From NCBI GenBank assembly GCA_026545225.1, contig CM048850.1:24416297-24480296 (forward strand): a stretch of DNA of 64,000 bases, written 5' to 3'. Under the pieces are notes generated by a model. That model did no database searches, was not told where the DNA came from, and saw only the letters and a program-made list of their open reading frames with translations. A program made the translations under genes and the position numbers. Position 1 is the stretch's first letter. Each line of letters starts with the position of its first letter. Below, piece by piece: positions 21,640 through 33,778 of the stretch. This DNA comes from Cornus controversa. Taxonomy: Eukaryota > Streptophyta > Magnoliopsida > Cornales > Cornaceae.

Positions 21640-24165
21640 GGATGCCAAGTCTGAATCTCATGCTCATTTTAGCACAAGGAAACTACATATTGAGAGAGGA
21701 ATTGAAATATTGCAGCATTTTGTCTATAGTGCATTGTGTTAGATATGCAAGTGCCTGAACGTAAAATAACTTATTGTGTAAATACACTTGAGAATATAAC
21801 ACATTAGCCTCCGTTTTGCTGCTGAGATGTGGAAAATAAATAAAATATAAAATGTAATAAAAATTTCCTTGATCTTTTGGTTTCATGGAATGAAATACTT
21901 ACCTCATCAAAAGAGGGGGAAAAGCCTAGCCTGCTAAGATAGTCAATGTCAGTTTAAGATTCTACATTGGATTGACAGGATAGACTCAGAATTAAATGCT
22001 GTTAGCAAGTAGGAAAACATAATATTCTGTGGACTGAAGTAAAAGAAGCTATGGTACATTTATTGATATTTTTTAATTGTTAAAGTAACAGTGAATAAAA
22101 GTGAGTGCACTTCTGAACCAGTAAATTTTGTAGAATGGTCTGTTATAATTCATTCAAAATAAGATGCCAAAAAGCATACATGCCTACATTTGTGAAGAAA
22201 TGAAAACATAGAATAGATCCCAGAAAGAAGGATACGTAATTTTTTTAGTAGAAGTTAAAAATGACAACTGAATTTGCAGAATTCATTTGGAATTGGATTT
22301 TATGTTGAAATTTGATAAGGCAATCAGTGTCTCTATTTCTTGCTTGATTGCACCCCATTATTTATGTAGTGGCTAAATGATCCCGAAGCTCTTGTTTTAC
22401 AATAAGAATCTAACCTGCTAGTCAATTATTTTGTATGGCATTACTTATCAGTTTTTTATTTTTATTTTTTATGGACGAGAATATGATATTTTAGCTCTTG
22501 GAATTAAGGAGCGTGTCAAAATTTCTTTATCCTAACAGGAGGGGTCAGATCAGATGGAATCCTGCTAACTTGGAGATTTATTGGGAGTGGGTTGAGTGGA
22601 GCTATCTCTTGTGTGTGCTAAATAATGAAAAGAAAAAAAAAGTTTTGGTTTAGGATCTATATTTCTTTGATTTGGTGTTTGAAATTGATTGTGTCAGCGA
22701 CCCCTTTTTTGCTGACTCGTAAACTGGGGACACCTTCAAGCACTCCAGCATACGTCAGATTGAATGAAATTTGATGAAAGAGATGATGATAGAATGCTTT
22801 ATCATCTCCAAGTGCTTTTTTTCCCTGGTTTCCAGGATGGGAAAAATGACTAAAATGCCCTTGACTTTTATGGTCTAACAAATACGTCTTGAGTATGATT
22901 TTTGGAAATCAGAAAAAGATTTTAAGATAACTGTCAAAATGCTTTAAAGAAAGCACAGATATTGCATGTTTTCCTTATAATATCCAGAAATTTGGTCAAA
23001 ATGACTTGTATTCCTGAAACAGGAGTCTACTCCAGATCAGGTGTTCGTTTGTTGATGAACACAGGATATTAAAGAATCTTACATGTGGTCTGATGTAAGC
23101 CTGGAGCTGATCGGGTGTAGATAACTAGGATCAGATAGCGGCCACACTTGAGCTGCAAGCATAATGAAATGATTTTAGAGACTCATTTCTGAGCTGTTGT
23201 ACCACAAGGGTTTATTTTTGATTGTATAACTAGATTTACTCCACCAAATTCTAATCAACTAAATTTTTGTAAAGATCTTTTGTTTCGCGGTCTTGGGAGA
23301 CATGAACAGGAGATCTAAGACTCTATGAAAGGTGTCCAAAGACTTTTTATGTTATTCATCGTTGTTTAGGAGTAGGAGGTCTAGGTTAGCGATCTATAAG
23401 CCACCCTAACCATTTAAGTCTAGTAGATTGTGTTTTAATCGGGGGACTATTATGAGGGTATGTTCGAGGTAATCCAAGCTCCACTACTCATTTTGAGTAC
23501 TTTTACATTTTTTAATTTGTCTCTTAGCTTGTTGACTAAGGGCTCTTCCTACATCCAGAGAAAACTGGGTGTTAGGGAAGTCCAAAAATCAAAAGGTTCA
23601 TATTTGTCGTATGTTGGATCTCTTTATCATGTTTTTTAGTTTTCTTAACTAAGTTTTGTGTTTTATCCTACGAGTATTGTTCATCAATTTATTTACCGAT
23701 CATGTCTCATGCCAGGGATGGGATCATCTCTCTCTCTCTCTCTTCTTGCTTTCTTTCTTTCTTTCTTTCTTTCATGCCTTTGTTAATATTTGTTCCCATC
23801 GGTGCTGAATGTTAGTATTATTTATTTCTTTGCTTGATAAAGAAGAGAGATTTTACCCCCAAATCCCAAAATATTGTGTAGAAACTGCAAATGTTGGCAT
23901 CAGCTGCATCAAGGGGTGCAATATTTTCTAAAGAATATTTTCCCTTCTTTTGCTATAATATAATTACCGAATCGAGTCTTTGGTGATGAAAGATCAGAGC
24001 TAAAATAAAGTAGAATTAGATAACCCATGTTTCCTAGTGATCTAGCACTAGGTGGCACTTGAACAAATGTTAGCGATAAACCAAAATTACATGTTGGTAG
24101 GTTCTTCTGATTTTGATTATCTTTGCAATAAACTTAACATATTTTTGAAAAATTATCATTATTTG
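21640..24165. other. Long non-coding stretch, possible intron
   Basis: No supported gene. It holds a CT/TTTC microsatellite at 23727-23773 and otherwise AT-rich unique-looking sequence. If the exons at 21524 and 24171 belong to one gene, this is its intron. Confidence 0.4.
23727..23773. repeat. CT and TTTC microsatellites
   Basis: CT repeats at 23727-23742, then TTTC repeats at 23749-23773. Confidence 0.9.
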
Positions 24166-24170
24166 TATAG

Positions 24171-24342
24171 GATCCTCAAGCTACCCATAGGACATCTTCT
24201 AAGAAATATTTGGGTGAGGACAAACATTTCCGAACGATGTCTTCAGATAAGCTAGAAGTTGTCGATGCTTCTCATATATTTATGCAGCTGCATCGGGAGG
24301 AGCGGCCTGATCACTTTGTGATAATCCTTCGTGGGCTTCCAG
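24171..24342 (+). CDS. YLP motif-containing protein 1-like exon (up to the P-loop)
   Basis: Starts after a TTTGTATAG acceptor and ends at a GTAGCT donor; 172 nt, open throughout in one frame. It reads DPQATHRTSSKKYLGEDKHF, RTMSSDKLEVVDASHIFMQL, HREERPDHFVIILRGLP. 'DA...f..PHR..RPdH.ViILRGLPGSGKs' is the entry to the nucleotide-binding domain of YLPM1/ZAP3-like proteins; the exon ends exactly where GSGK should follow. The next exon (GSGKSYLAKML-type) was not found in the following 3 kb, so the gene seems truncated downstream. Family call rests on this one motif. Confidence 0.65.
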
Positions 24343-24559
24343 GTAGCTTATTTTAATTGTTGCATATATATATATTTTTTAAAATTTTGTTCAATTTTTT
24401 TTTATAAGTAAAAAAAAAGAAAGTGTTGGTTTGAGTGCTCATACTGTTAAAGTATTGCACATTGTTGATACTAACTTGACATGGGATGAATCTAGATATT
24501 ATTTTATGTATTATTCTATTCCCTTTTGTTGGTTTAGGCTATTGTTTTTGACAAGTGTT

Positions 24560-25200
24560 GATTCAGGGTAAGGGTGGCAAAATTCGACACAACCCACCAA
24601 CACGACTCGAACTTGACATGATTAGACCCGCCAAAATTCTTAAATGTATTCGTGTCAATCCGTTTAACCTGTTTAATTAATTGTGTCGTGTTTTGGAGTT
24701 GCCGGTCAAAAGAATCAAACCTCTCATAATTTGAGAGTTTGAAATAATAGGACGATCTTGTCAATCTTTGAATAGGACATGGATAGATTAATAAAATAAC
24801 AATTGTACTTAAAAAGAATTTGGCTTCCTCAAAGGAGGTTTTAAAAGCAACATTTTTTTACTTATCTGAAACGGACTTTCTAACCACCGGCTTCTTAAAA
24901 AAATCCTATACATATATGTAGCCAAACATCACACTTATTGTTTAAAAGGAGTTTTTAAGCGTGGAAGGACTTTTTGAGGCCCCAGGAAGCTCACCCAAAT
25001 GGGGTGAAATTTCTTGAGAACATTTTTGCCTGTAAAATTGATGATTGATGAATTAGGGAACATTGGAGCCAACCCAAACAACCTTGTGATCGAACAACAA
25101 TCTGCAGTTGAGTATAGAAGTTTATGATACCAACTTGAAGTTTGGGAGTTGTCAAATTTCAACCATATGGTACGACAATATGAATATTAGGAATGTAAAT
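24560..25200. other. Repeat-like intergenic sequence
   Basis: 24562-24710 has the spaced 'GACACGAC / ACCCGCC / GTCGTG' style typical of a common plant dispersed repeat starting GGGTGGCAAAATTCGACAC. 24830-25040 resembles transposon ends (AAAAGGAGTTTTTAAGCG, GAGGCCCCAGGAAGCTC). No gene and no exact boundaries. Confidence 0.3.
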
Positions 25201-25789
25201 ATTCTTTATTTGTGTTTAAAACTCAGCACATAAAGGACATGAGATATAGTTAAGGTAGTAAAGAAATGTCACCAGATTTAGTGATAGGAATTAAATCACC
25301 ATTTTCTGGGCGAACAGATGCAATGGGAACTTGATACAATATATTAGTGTGGTGACAGATGAAGTAGATGAAGCCATGTGATGGGTTGCACATGTATCAA
25401 TGATCCTGCAAGGTGAGGCAAAGCAAGAATGTGTTGGTTATACTGCTCAACAATGAGTTGAGAAGTTGAAGCAGAGCTTTCAAGAAGATTATATTGAGCA
25501 TATATTGTTGGCAGCACAATGAAAAAAGGCTATTGGCAACATTGATATATATATGGCTTCATGGATTACAACAAGACCATCATAATGAGGCTCATATTTA
25601 CAAAATAGGAGTCTCTTTGATGCTCTTCTTGTAGAATAAGGTTATATATCTTGCTAACAGTAGGCAGGCATGCAGGGGATCCATTAATAGGATTTGGTTA
25701 CAAACGCCTGAGAAAGCTACATAAGTTTTCTTACTGCTGAAGATCGACTTTCATTGTACGACAAGAACAACTTGTCCCAAAGAGCCTTC

Positions 25790-26480
25790 ATTTTCGATTG
25801 TCACTTTCTTCCATCAAATTTCCATTCATTTCTATTCTTCCACAAGTGCCAACAAATAAAAGCTCCCAAGCTGAAAACATGTTCGTATTTATCAGCCTTA
25901 CTCTACAAATCAGATAAATGAACTGGTATTCTTTCATGGCAACACTGCCAAAGACAGAAGGGAATTTTCCTGCATGTTTTAATTTGCCAAATATAATTCG
26001 ATCCTGATCTAAATTCCTGACCATGGCTGCAACTGCCCTCTTCTCTACTCTGTTTTAACAGAGAAAATTCCCTCTAAAGTCAAGCTCCAAACCCTAGTAT
26101 CAATACCACTCATTTCTCTAAGAGGGATGTTCAAGATTAAATCAGCATCTCTCTTATTAAACGACTTTTTCACCATATCATTCTTCCAAGTTCTAGATAT
26201 ATAACAGACCTTCCATCTATACTTGTTGTAACAGCAGGGTTTGAAACACCTGGGAGCCAATTTTCACCCCAACAATTTGACTGTAAGGTCATCAGCTATT
26301 TTCCACCACATACCACTTAGCCTCCAAAAAGCTGAAAAAATGACTCTCCAATCCCATGAAGCTCTTGCACCACACTTAGCCTCCAAAAAGGACTGATTAA
26401 GCCAGTATTTTTGCCAAGGAAGAAGGAACATGTAAAGCATATGTTGGTAGAGCTGCTAAAACAGATTTGGCAAACACCTT
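25790..26480 (-). mobile_element. L1-type LINE ORF2 C-terminal fragment, decayed
   Basis: Minus-strand pieces in order: VFAKSVLAALPTYALHVPSS, LNQSFLEAKCGARASWDWR, TWKNDMVKKSFNKRDADLIL then NIPLREMSGIDTRVWSLTLE GIFSVKTE split by shifts, and GAFICWHLWKNRNEWKFDGR K. These match the sequence of landmarks in plant L1 ORF2 proteins downstream of the reverse transcriptase ('S.L.a.P.Y.m', 'A..G..pS..Wrsi', 'W....G.ftVks.Y', 'iWk.RN...f'). Several frames are needed, so it is dead. Confidence 0.75.
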
Positions 26481-27462
26481 GTTGGGTATATGCTATAGTT
26501 CTGTAATTCTAATTACTGTACGCGTTTGGGTGGGATTCATGATACAAGGTTATAGGCATTTAGGAACGAATTTTTGAAGGTAGGCTGGTCATTACTCCTT
26601 GCGTAGGTCCAGAATGGATGCATAGTTTGGTTTCAGCCCAAGTAAGACTTGCAATTTTCAACTCTTCCCGTTCTTTCATATCATTAAAACATTAGTGAGA
26701 TGTTCTTGTTTCACAGCTACATTCACAAATGTCCTCACAAACTCAGCTCTACCGGATTAATACACCGACTGATATGCTCAATCTATTTTCAAGGCACATT
26801 GCACTCTAAATGTATAACAAAACCTCTTGTCAATTGATATTCATCCATAGATTTAACACATAAAGTTAATTTGTACCATTGAGTTAGACACTTGGGCAGA
26901 TATTGTATATTTTCTGTCATTGGGCTGCTAGGGGTGAGAGCATGTAATGCAGAGAATATAAAACCAGCATGTAATACAGATCAACACATGTAAATAATTG
27001 TATAGACTCCTTCAATTGCTAACATAATTAGAATCTTATCCTTGGTAGCTTTCAATTTGAAACAGAAGCAGAGCTGACACTCTTCTTCTCTGTACTACGT
27101 AAATACAAACAAATCTGATGAATGCTATTTTTGTCTAAAATTACTTCTAAATCACTGAACAGTTGAAATGTGTCTAGATGCATTGAAAGATGTTACGTTT
27201 CTCAGACAGTGAAGTTTAAATGGATTGTTATCGTGGCAATGCTTAACTCACATACTGGTTCTTGTTTGATTATAGAATTCTTTCTTGAAAATTTTGACAA
27301 GATTGTTACTTTGTTTTGTTCAACCATAATGTCTGACAGATTAACCTTTTAATGATTCTTAACTCATAAATTTGCTGTCAAAATTTACTGATTACACAAA
27401 ATATTGACTACTAATTACCATTTACTGATGAAGTTTACCACATTCATCTTACTTTTTGGCAG

Positions 27463-27625
27463 AAAGCTTCGAGTCATTACTCCTTAGTTTTTGATGCCAT
27501 CTACACACCAAAATGGACCAGACTCTTGCAAGAAGCAAAAGAAACAGGAGCCAAAGTTGTTTTTGGGATGGTGATGTTCATCAATCAAGCATTTGTACAG
27601 TTTGAAAGTTTCACTGGCTTGCCCG
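27463..27625 (+). CDS. Dehydroquinate dehydratase/shikimate dehydrogenase, penultimate exon
   Basis: Follows a TTTTTGGCAG acceptor. Reads KASSHYSLVFDAIYTPKWTR, LLQEAKETGAKVVFGMVMFI, NQAFVQFESFTGLP and ends at GTAAGA in phase 1. This is the C-terminal part of the shikimate dehydrogenase domain of the plant fused enzyme (AroD-AroE type), which carries out steps three and four of the plastid shikimate pathway. 'vFDavYTP..TrLL.eAe..Ga....G..MFi.Qa..Qfe.FTGlpaP' is very characteristic. The DHQ dehydratase domain and NADP-binding region are not in the preceding 3 kb, so only the 3' end is here. Confidence 0.85.
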
Positions 27626-27709
27626 GTAAGATGAAGCCAACAAGCTGTTTGATCTGTTCCAAGCAGATATTGAGTTTCTTTCTCATTTTGGTTCATTTTT
27701 CTAGTGCAG

Positions 27710-27807
27710 CACCAAAAGCACTGATTAGGGAAACTCTTGCAAAAAACACACAAGGAGCTGCTTTCTTGATCTCTGCTTGCAGCTGGATGGACACTTATCC
27801 ATTATAG
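27710..27807 (+). CDS. Dehydroquinate dehydratase/shikimate dehydrogenase, last exon
   Basis: Starts after CTAGTGCAG and restores the frame of the previous exon (G plus CA gives Ala in GLPAPKAL). Reads APKALIRETLAKNTQGAAFL and ISACSWMDTYPL before TAG. The first 14 residues fit the family C-terminus; the tail after KNT is longer than usual and may be non-homologous read-through. The 84-bp intron and both splice signals are intact. Confidence 0.8.
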
Positions 27808-27809
27808 CT

Positions 27810-30540
27810 ATTTCATTTCAATCTATGAGTTTTGTTATTTAGCTGTTAAGTTTCTCTGTTGTACAATCAATTATTCCTATTTCATTTATGAATGAAACTA
27901 AAGATGAATCCTTTATTTAAATCATATTCTGCAAAATGTTAAGATTCTTCACTTTGATATAACATTTAGATTTTAGAGGGTTAGTTAATTGCATGTTTGA
28001 GAACTTGATTCCAAGCCTCATAGCCATAATAGTCTATCTAATAAATCTCCTGTCAACATATTCAAGTAATTAATCTTTCAGTTCCATGAATTTGAAAGAT
28101 TTGTAGTCGACTACCGTTTTCATGAAATGTAAAATAAGATCCAAAAGTCCATTTATTTATAATTAACCCTAAACTAAACTAAACTACCAAATTGAAGGTA
28201 AATTTGTGGCCTTCAAACACATACATGACTGATAGTTTAAAGGTTTCTGAGAGTTTATAGTTAGTTTTATCTGGTGAAAGCTAAAATAGAGTGATATTTT
28301 TCCATAATTTGATACTAAGAAAAACTCACTAGCTCTCCAGATAAAAGAAAAAAAAAAACTTGCAAAAATCAATAGAATCGGGTAAATTTTCTGACCAGGT
28401 GATTCTGATATCATGCTGCTACTGAAACCTTGTATCAAGATTGGAATGCAAAGAAATAGGTTATTGTTGTATTCACAATTTGATTTTTATGAATATTTGA
28501 GTAACTTGAAACAAGAATGAAATCAACTAGTGATAAAAAGAATTTACACTAAAGTGAATTTTCTTTTATATTCGTTGAACCAATAGTCATTAAGCACAAA
28601 TCACAAGAAGAAGTTCAAAGCCATGAAAGCTCAAAGCATGTCCTTAGAATCTTATATGGGTTCCATTTGAGTTATTACATTAATTGTTATTTTGTATCTA
28701 TACATAGCAAACTTCATTCAAAACAATCAACTTGGTTGGTTCGAGTTGTTCAAAAAAGGGGGAAAAAAAAATTTATGGGTTCGAAACCGAAACCCCTCTC
28801 TGAAGGTAATGGTCTTTGAAGTAGTAAGAATCCAAAACCTCCATTATTGACTGACTGTGTGTGGTCCATAACTCCATATATAAGTTATTCAAATTAGTAG
28901 ACAATTTTAATTGGAAGAAAGAGTGGACATTGCCTATGTGAATTCATCACTCTTAAGAAATATCTAGTGTAAATTATATTATATATAATTATGTTGGCGG
29001 GTTTCATCAATTATTACAAGTTTATTAGTCTCTCTCTGGAGAGAAATTATTACAGTCTTGGAATCATTGGTATCAGCCAATTACAAATTGACACGCAATA
29101 GAATAGAAAATATCACTCCACCAATGATTAGATGTGTTAGGGATACAATACCCTTGAAATATTCTATACTTTCTCTAACTTGTGATTAGCTTGAACTCAA
29201 TGGTTGCTCAACATCTAATAATTTATCGTGTATTGATCATCCAAGAATGAATTGTTGGCATTTCTTTTAATAGATGAATTAATATATTCTATTCTATTAC
29301 ACCAAAACGCGTTATTTCTTGACTTGATCAGGGACTCTTATTTACTCTCTCTCTCTCAAGGTGGTTCTGAAAAATCTTGTGGTAAGATTGGAATGAAAGA
29401 ATTATTGGTCATAAAGTAACTTTATTTTTGGGAAAAAAATTTTTGTACCAAACATCCAATGTAACAAATCCAGAAGATTGATGTGTTTTTTTCCTGATAG
29501 TCTCAATTTAGCCACTAGCTGGACCATGTTATAAAAAAATTACCCAAAATCAAAGATTACTGTGGTCCACTATTAAAAAATTTCCCATTTTTTTTAGAAA
29601 TATATTCTAATGCAAATCAATGTACGAAACCCAATTCATAATCAACAAACAACAAAATTCTAAAAATAAATTTATAAAAAAAATACTAAACCATATTGAC
29701 CAACTGATAACTTTTTCTTTTATTTTCTGAAGTTGTAACTCAAATTCAACACCCTTCCTGCCTCAATTTATTACAGCACAGTACAATAAACAAGATAATT
29801 CAACAAAACATACTCAAATATCCTAACTCGATCATGATTTTTAAGAATTTTTTTTTTATTCTAATACTTTTGATTTTTTTTTAACACAATCAGAATGACC
29901 ATCTCATTTTAATCACAAAACAACATTGAATTTTTTTTGTGCCGAGAAGAACTTTTTTGGTGTTTTAGGTAATTTCAGATCGAGATCGATCCGTTAGATG
30001 CTTACGTCACTTTATTTCTATTGTTATTTCAATTCCATTCACTCTATCCCTCCTCAAAGGTGTATCTTTTGAAAACTCTGATCTTTTCTCAGATCATCCA
30101 ACATAATAAAAATTTTTGTATCAAATTTAACGCAAAACAATTAAATTAACAAAATAATATTAACAAAATACACATACGTACCTACCTAAATACGCTAACT
30201 CGTGATTTATTTGGAGATTTTAAAAAAATTTAATGATTCATAGAAAATTTCAACACAATTATGATGACCATCTTAATTTAATCACTAAACATGTCAATGA
30301 ATTTTTATCACAGTACGTGTTGGAAGCAACTATTATCCTTTTTGGACGGAAGTATTTTCTTGATCATTTACATACTTTCAGCTACTATATATAGTCTTAT
30401 CTGAAAACAGAAAACAAAAGAAAAGAAATACTCTCAGCAACTATATGATATTGTCGGTGATGTATTATCACTACTTGATGCATTAACTGTTTTAGATATA
30501 AAGCAACGGAATCACTCGCGTTGATAATCGTGGAATCATT
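27810..30540. other. Long stretch without a recognised gene
   Basis: AT-rich. Frames here are short and unsupported. Two diverged direct repeats of roughly 200-300 bases appear at about 29700-29960 and 30090-30330 (shared landmarks AACACAAT.A.AATGACCATCT and TTTAATCAC.AAAC). 30512-30535 and 30566-30589 are near-identical 24-mers (TCGCGTTGAT.ATCG.GGAATC) just before OXS3 copy C. Confidence 0.45.
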
Positions 30541-31098
30541 TTACACAGCCGAGCCTTGTGCGTAATCGCGTTGATTATCGCGGAATCTACGATTCTTGTC
30601 AAAGAAAATGTTGCGAGCAAGCAAGTTCTTGCGTTTCCTTGTATAGGTATTTTCCGTCTTTGCAATGTCTTTGATGGAAGAACAAGATGAGGCATCTACA
30701 AGACTAGTAAAAGATTTCGACTCGCCACAGTAGAACTTAGATATGCCCTTCCTGATCGGTAAGACTGCCTCCAAGGAATCCATAGTGTCCAATGATCCTT
30801 TAAAAGAGCTCTGAACCTCACCATCGCCAGAGTCACCATCGTTGTCCGGCACCCCACCGGACGAATCACTATTCCTCCCGATCGACGACGAGCTGGATGA
30901 CTCCAACTCCTCCTGAAGCTCTTGAATTGCGTTCTTGGCCGTCGTAGTACCAACCGGTAACTGTCGATCAGCGGCCAAAATCCCGTTTACTTGCTTGCGA
31001 GCCTCCGGTGAATCATCAATTGGTGTAAAGGACATTCCATGGACGAACCCTGAGTGTTCGATCCGATTACCAGTATTACTCTCGAGAGCGATCGACAT
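30541..31098 (-). CDS. OXS3-like gene, copy C (open, 3' end replaced)
   Basis: Minus-strand frame open from ATG at 31098 (an in-frame ATG at 31125 also exists but lies in what is 5' UTR in the other copies). Reads MSIALESNTGNRIEHSGFVH, then the Ser-rich stretch, LDTMDSLEAVLPIRKGISKF, YCGESKSFTSLVDASSCSSI and KNLLARNIFFDKNR. At 30590, after DKNR, the homology ends and a novel tail (RFRDNQRDYAQGSAV) leads to a stop. The core and promoter are intact, so a stable short OXS3-like protein could be made. OXS3 proteins are nuclear factors tied to oxidative and metal stress tolerance; the missing part is the Ser/Pro C-terminus. Confidence 0.7.
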   Translation of the reverse strand: MSIALESNTGNRIEHSGFVHGMSFTPIDDSPEARKQVNGILAADRQLPVGTTTAKNAIQELQEELESSSSSSIGRNSDSSGGVPDNDGDSGDGEVQSSFKGSLDTMDSLEAVLPIRKGISKFYCGESKSFTSLVDASSCSSIKDIAKTENTYTRKRKNLLARNIFFDKNRRFRDNQRDYAQGSAV

Positions 31099-31280
31099 GG
31101 TTACTAAAAGCAAATCGAAGCACACAAACAGAATTATACAAACATCGGTTTATGCATATATGTATATAGAATTATAGAAATGATATATTAGAGAGAGAGG
31201 GAGAGAGGGAGAGCGAATAAATTGAGGAAAATAAACCCTTATCATCATCCAGACAAACTTATGAACAATACATAAAAGTC

Positions 31281-31290
31281 TATTTATAGG
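31281..31290 (-). promoter_or_regulatory. TATA box of OXS3 copy C
   Basis: CCTATAAATA on the minus strand, about 185 bases upstream of the ATG at 31098. The intervening leader carries a CT-rich repeat (GA on the plus strand at 31190-31212). Confidence 0.6.
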
Positions 31291-31489
31291 TACATAATTT
31301 TGAAGGCTAAGTAAAATTAGGAAACAAGAAATCCTAGTCCTAGATGGTTTAGAAGAAAGTGAAAGAAACTTATTAGGAAAAAATATATAATCTATATTAG
31401 GAAATATATAATCTACCAATCCTACAAACTCAAAGTGTAATATTCTGTAATTTTGGAGGTTTTTTAATTTTAATTTAAATGCTTTATTT

Positions 31490-31660
31490 TGGAGATTTTT
31501 TTATATTACCGACGGTTTAAACCACCGAAAAATGACTTCAAACCCGCCGAAAATTTGCCAAAAGATTACCGACGGTAATGGTTAATTTTTACTAGCAATT
31601 TACTATGAACCGCCGGTAAATCACTGACGGTTTTAAAAAAACTACCGAAAAAATCCCTTT
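31490..31660. mobile_element. CACTA-like subterminal repeats behind OXS3 copy C
   Basis: Contains ACCGACGGTTTAAACC, CCGCCGGTAAATCACTGACG and related inverted motifs like those at 1440-1600. A second copy is at 38045-38200. No CACTA terminus is left at this side, so the element end has been lost or is not where expected. Confidence 0.45.
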
Positions 31661-32239
31661 TTTTTTTTTTTCCTTCCCTCCCATCACTACTTTCCGGCAA
31701 CATTAGTGTACATTTTGAAATCACCAAAAGCAATTTAAAAGGGAGGGAGGGGACGGAACAGAGATGGTTTGTTGAAGAACTCTGATACAGTTACAGCCCC
31801 CGCTGTTATTTGTATTCCTAGCTTAACACATTGTTGTACATGCAGAACCACTCAATTGGAATGGCGATTCCTACTAAATCTCCACTCAGTTAAACAACAA
31901 AATTACTTAATCTCCACTCAGTTAAAAAACAAAATTAACCCAAAAAGAGTAGATATACAATGAAGAAAAACAAGAGAATCAAGACATCTCATATTCTGTA
32001 AAATAGGCAAGAATATCTCATTTTCATTCCATCGCATATAACAAAAATTCACATCTAATTAATAAAATAGTAATTTGAAGCATTTCTTCAGTTGTAAATA
32101 TCCACAAACTACAACCAACAATTTGGAACAATTACATGAATCAACTTAATTCTATGCACAAATTCTCTTCAACTTATCTGCAAAAAATCCTATACAGAGT
32201 TAAATATAGTATGAGCATTCTTATTCTTTTGCTGCTGCT

Positions 32240-32600
32240 GCTGCAGAAAGTTAGAACCACTCCATTGGTCAGATATAAACGGCAATGACGGTGATGTTGT
32301 CAACAGAACCACTCCGTTGGTCTGATATAAGCGACAGTGACAGTGATGTTGTCAACTTTACCTCCCATGTATTCTTTTCCAGCCTTCTGAACAGTTTATT
32401 TCAAACGGACTACTACTAAATCTGTCCAGAGAACAAGCTAATTGTTGTGGGATGTAGTCTTCTTCTACACCATGTTCCACCAATTCTTCAATCTCGCTTA
32501 TATGCATATTGCCAAACAATCCATCACTTCCAGCAACAATGACATCTCCCAGTTTTACTGAAACGGTGAGCTCCTTTGGCTGGATCAAATATTTTTAATT
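32240..32600 (-). pseudogene. PP2C protein phosphatase 3' end, copy 1
   Basis: After a TTGATCCAG acceptor the minus strand reads ELTVSVKLGDVIVAGSDGLF, GNMHISEIEELVEHGVEEDY, IPQQLACSLDRFSSSPFEIN; after a frame change it continues KAGKEYMGGKVDNITVTVAY IRPTE. 'GDviV.GsDGLfDN' carries a PP2C metal-binding Asp (here in GSDG) and 'GGK.DNITV' is the final PP2C motif with its metal-binding Asp (DN). The usual Asn/Asp after GLF is Gly here. About 27 bases present in the second copy (VWFAHGCS) are deleted, and the end is duplicated in tandem (two 50-60 bp units at 32255-32360). Broken, so a pseudogene. Confidence 0.8.
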
Positions 32601-32723
32601 AGTACCAAATCAAAATGTTAAAATTAAAAGAACTATATAAGAATAAAAGTTTGAACTTTATACCATATATAATAAATAGTAACTTATAAGCTTGTTATAT
32701 ATATATATATATCCAAGTAGTAT

Positions 32724-33778
32724 ATATTGTAGTGACTCTTAATTCTTCAGGGGACATTAATCCCATTTGACCCTGCAGTGTTAATTAATGTTGAGCCTAA
32801 ATAACAACCATAGATTCTAGGTGACTGGCTTCACAGTAAAAAAATTATCTTTCTACCTCGTCATTGTCACGTTAGCAAGCCAAGACACTTCAATAATCAG
32901 TGCATAATTTGAACAATTGAGATGTTTAAGAAGATAATCAGTGCACTCTCTTATTCACACACCTTTGACCTAATACATAAGCAAGCAGCAGAAGCATACA
33001 TGACTCATGAGTATCTCTAGAATAAACACCCTAATCAGTATCTAAGGAAATTGAACAATTGAGATGTACTATAAAGCAGATATACATAAATTAGAAACTG
33101 CATTGCAGTCTGCAGACAGAGAAATTAGGTAGTAAGCATACTAGTGACAATTTATACTTATTTTATTCAGAACTACAAAAAATCTATATTTAGTGGGGAA
33201 AAAAAACTACACAAAATCTATGAAAACATGCACACAAATGATTTAATTCAACTCTTCTGTACAACGAATATCCACTTCAAATTGAAACATGACCTCAAAA
33301 GCCTAACTAAGAAACCAAATTAATCCTCAAAATAATCAATACACCATTCAATTACAAAACTATTAAAAAAAAATGATTTAGAAGATAGATAGAAAAACAC
33401 ATGCAGGTGTATTTCATGATACAATCAAACAGAGAAAGCACTAGAAAATTCACACTTAATCCAACACAGAGAGCTTTGGAAACTCAATCAATCACCTAAT
33501 CCAGAAGACGATCGATGCCTTCTTAATCAATCACCTAATCTAGAAGTCAAATCAAGCTCCAACCTCAAGTGTTCGAGCTCGGCTTGGTCAGGTTCACGAG
33601 CTTTTCGAGCTGGGCTCGAAACTCGTATAGAGATACAGATATTACACACACATGCACAGATCTATCATACACATATTACACACACGCATATGCAGAATGC
33701 ACATATCTGTCTAAAACTAAATTTCCATCAAAAGAAATTTCATACAAAATTATAAAAAGTAGAAATACCTGAAAAATC
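32724..33778. repeat. Module P, copy 2
   Basis: Base 32724 corresponds to base 1. The copy stops after CTGAAAAATCACCGA, before the CACTA-like end, and is joined directly to the OXS3 3'-flank block (AACAAAAAACGTGAACATC). Confidence 0.8.
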
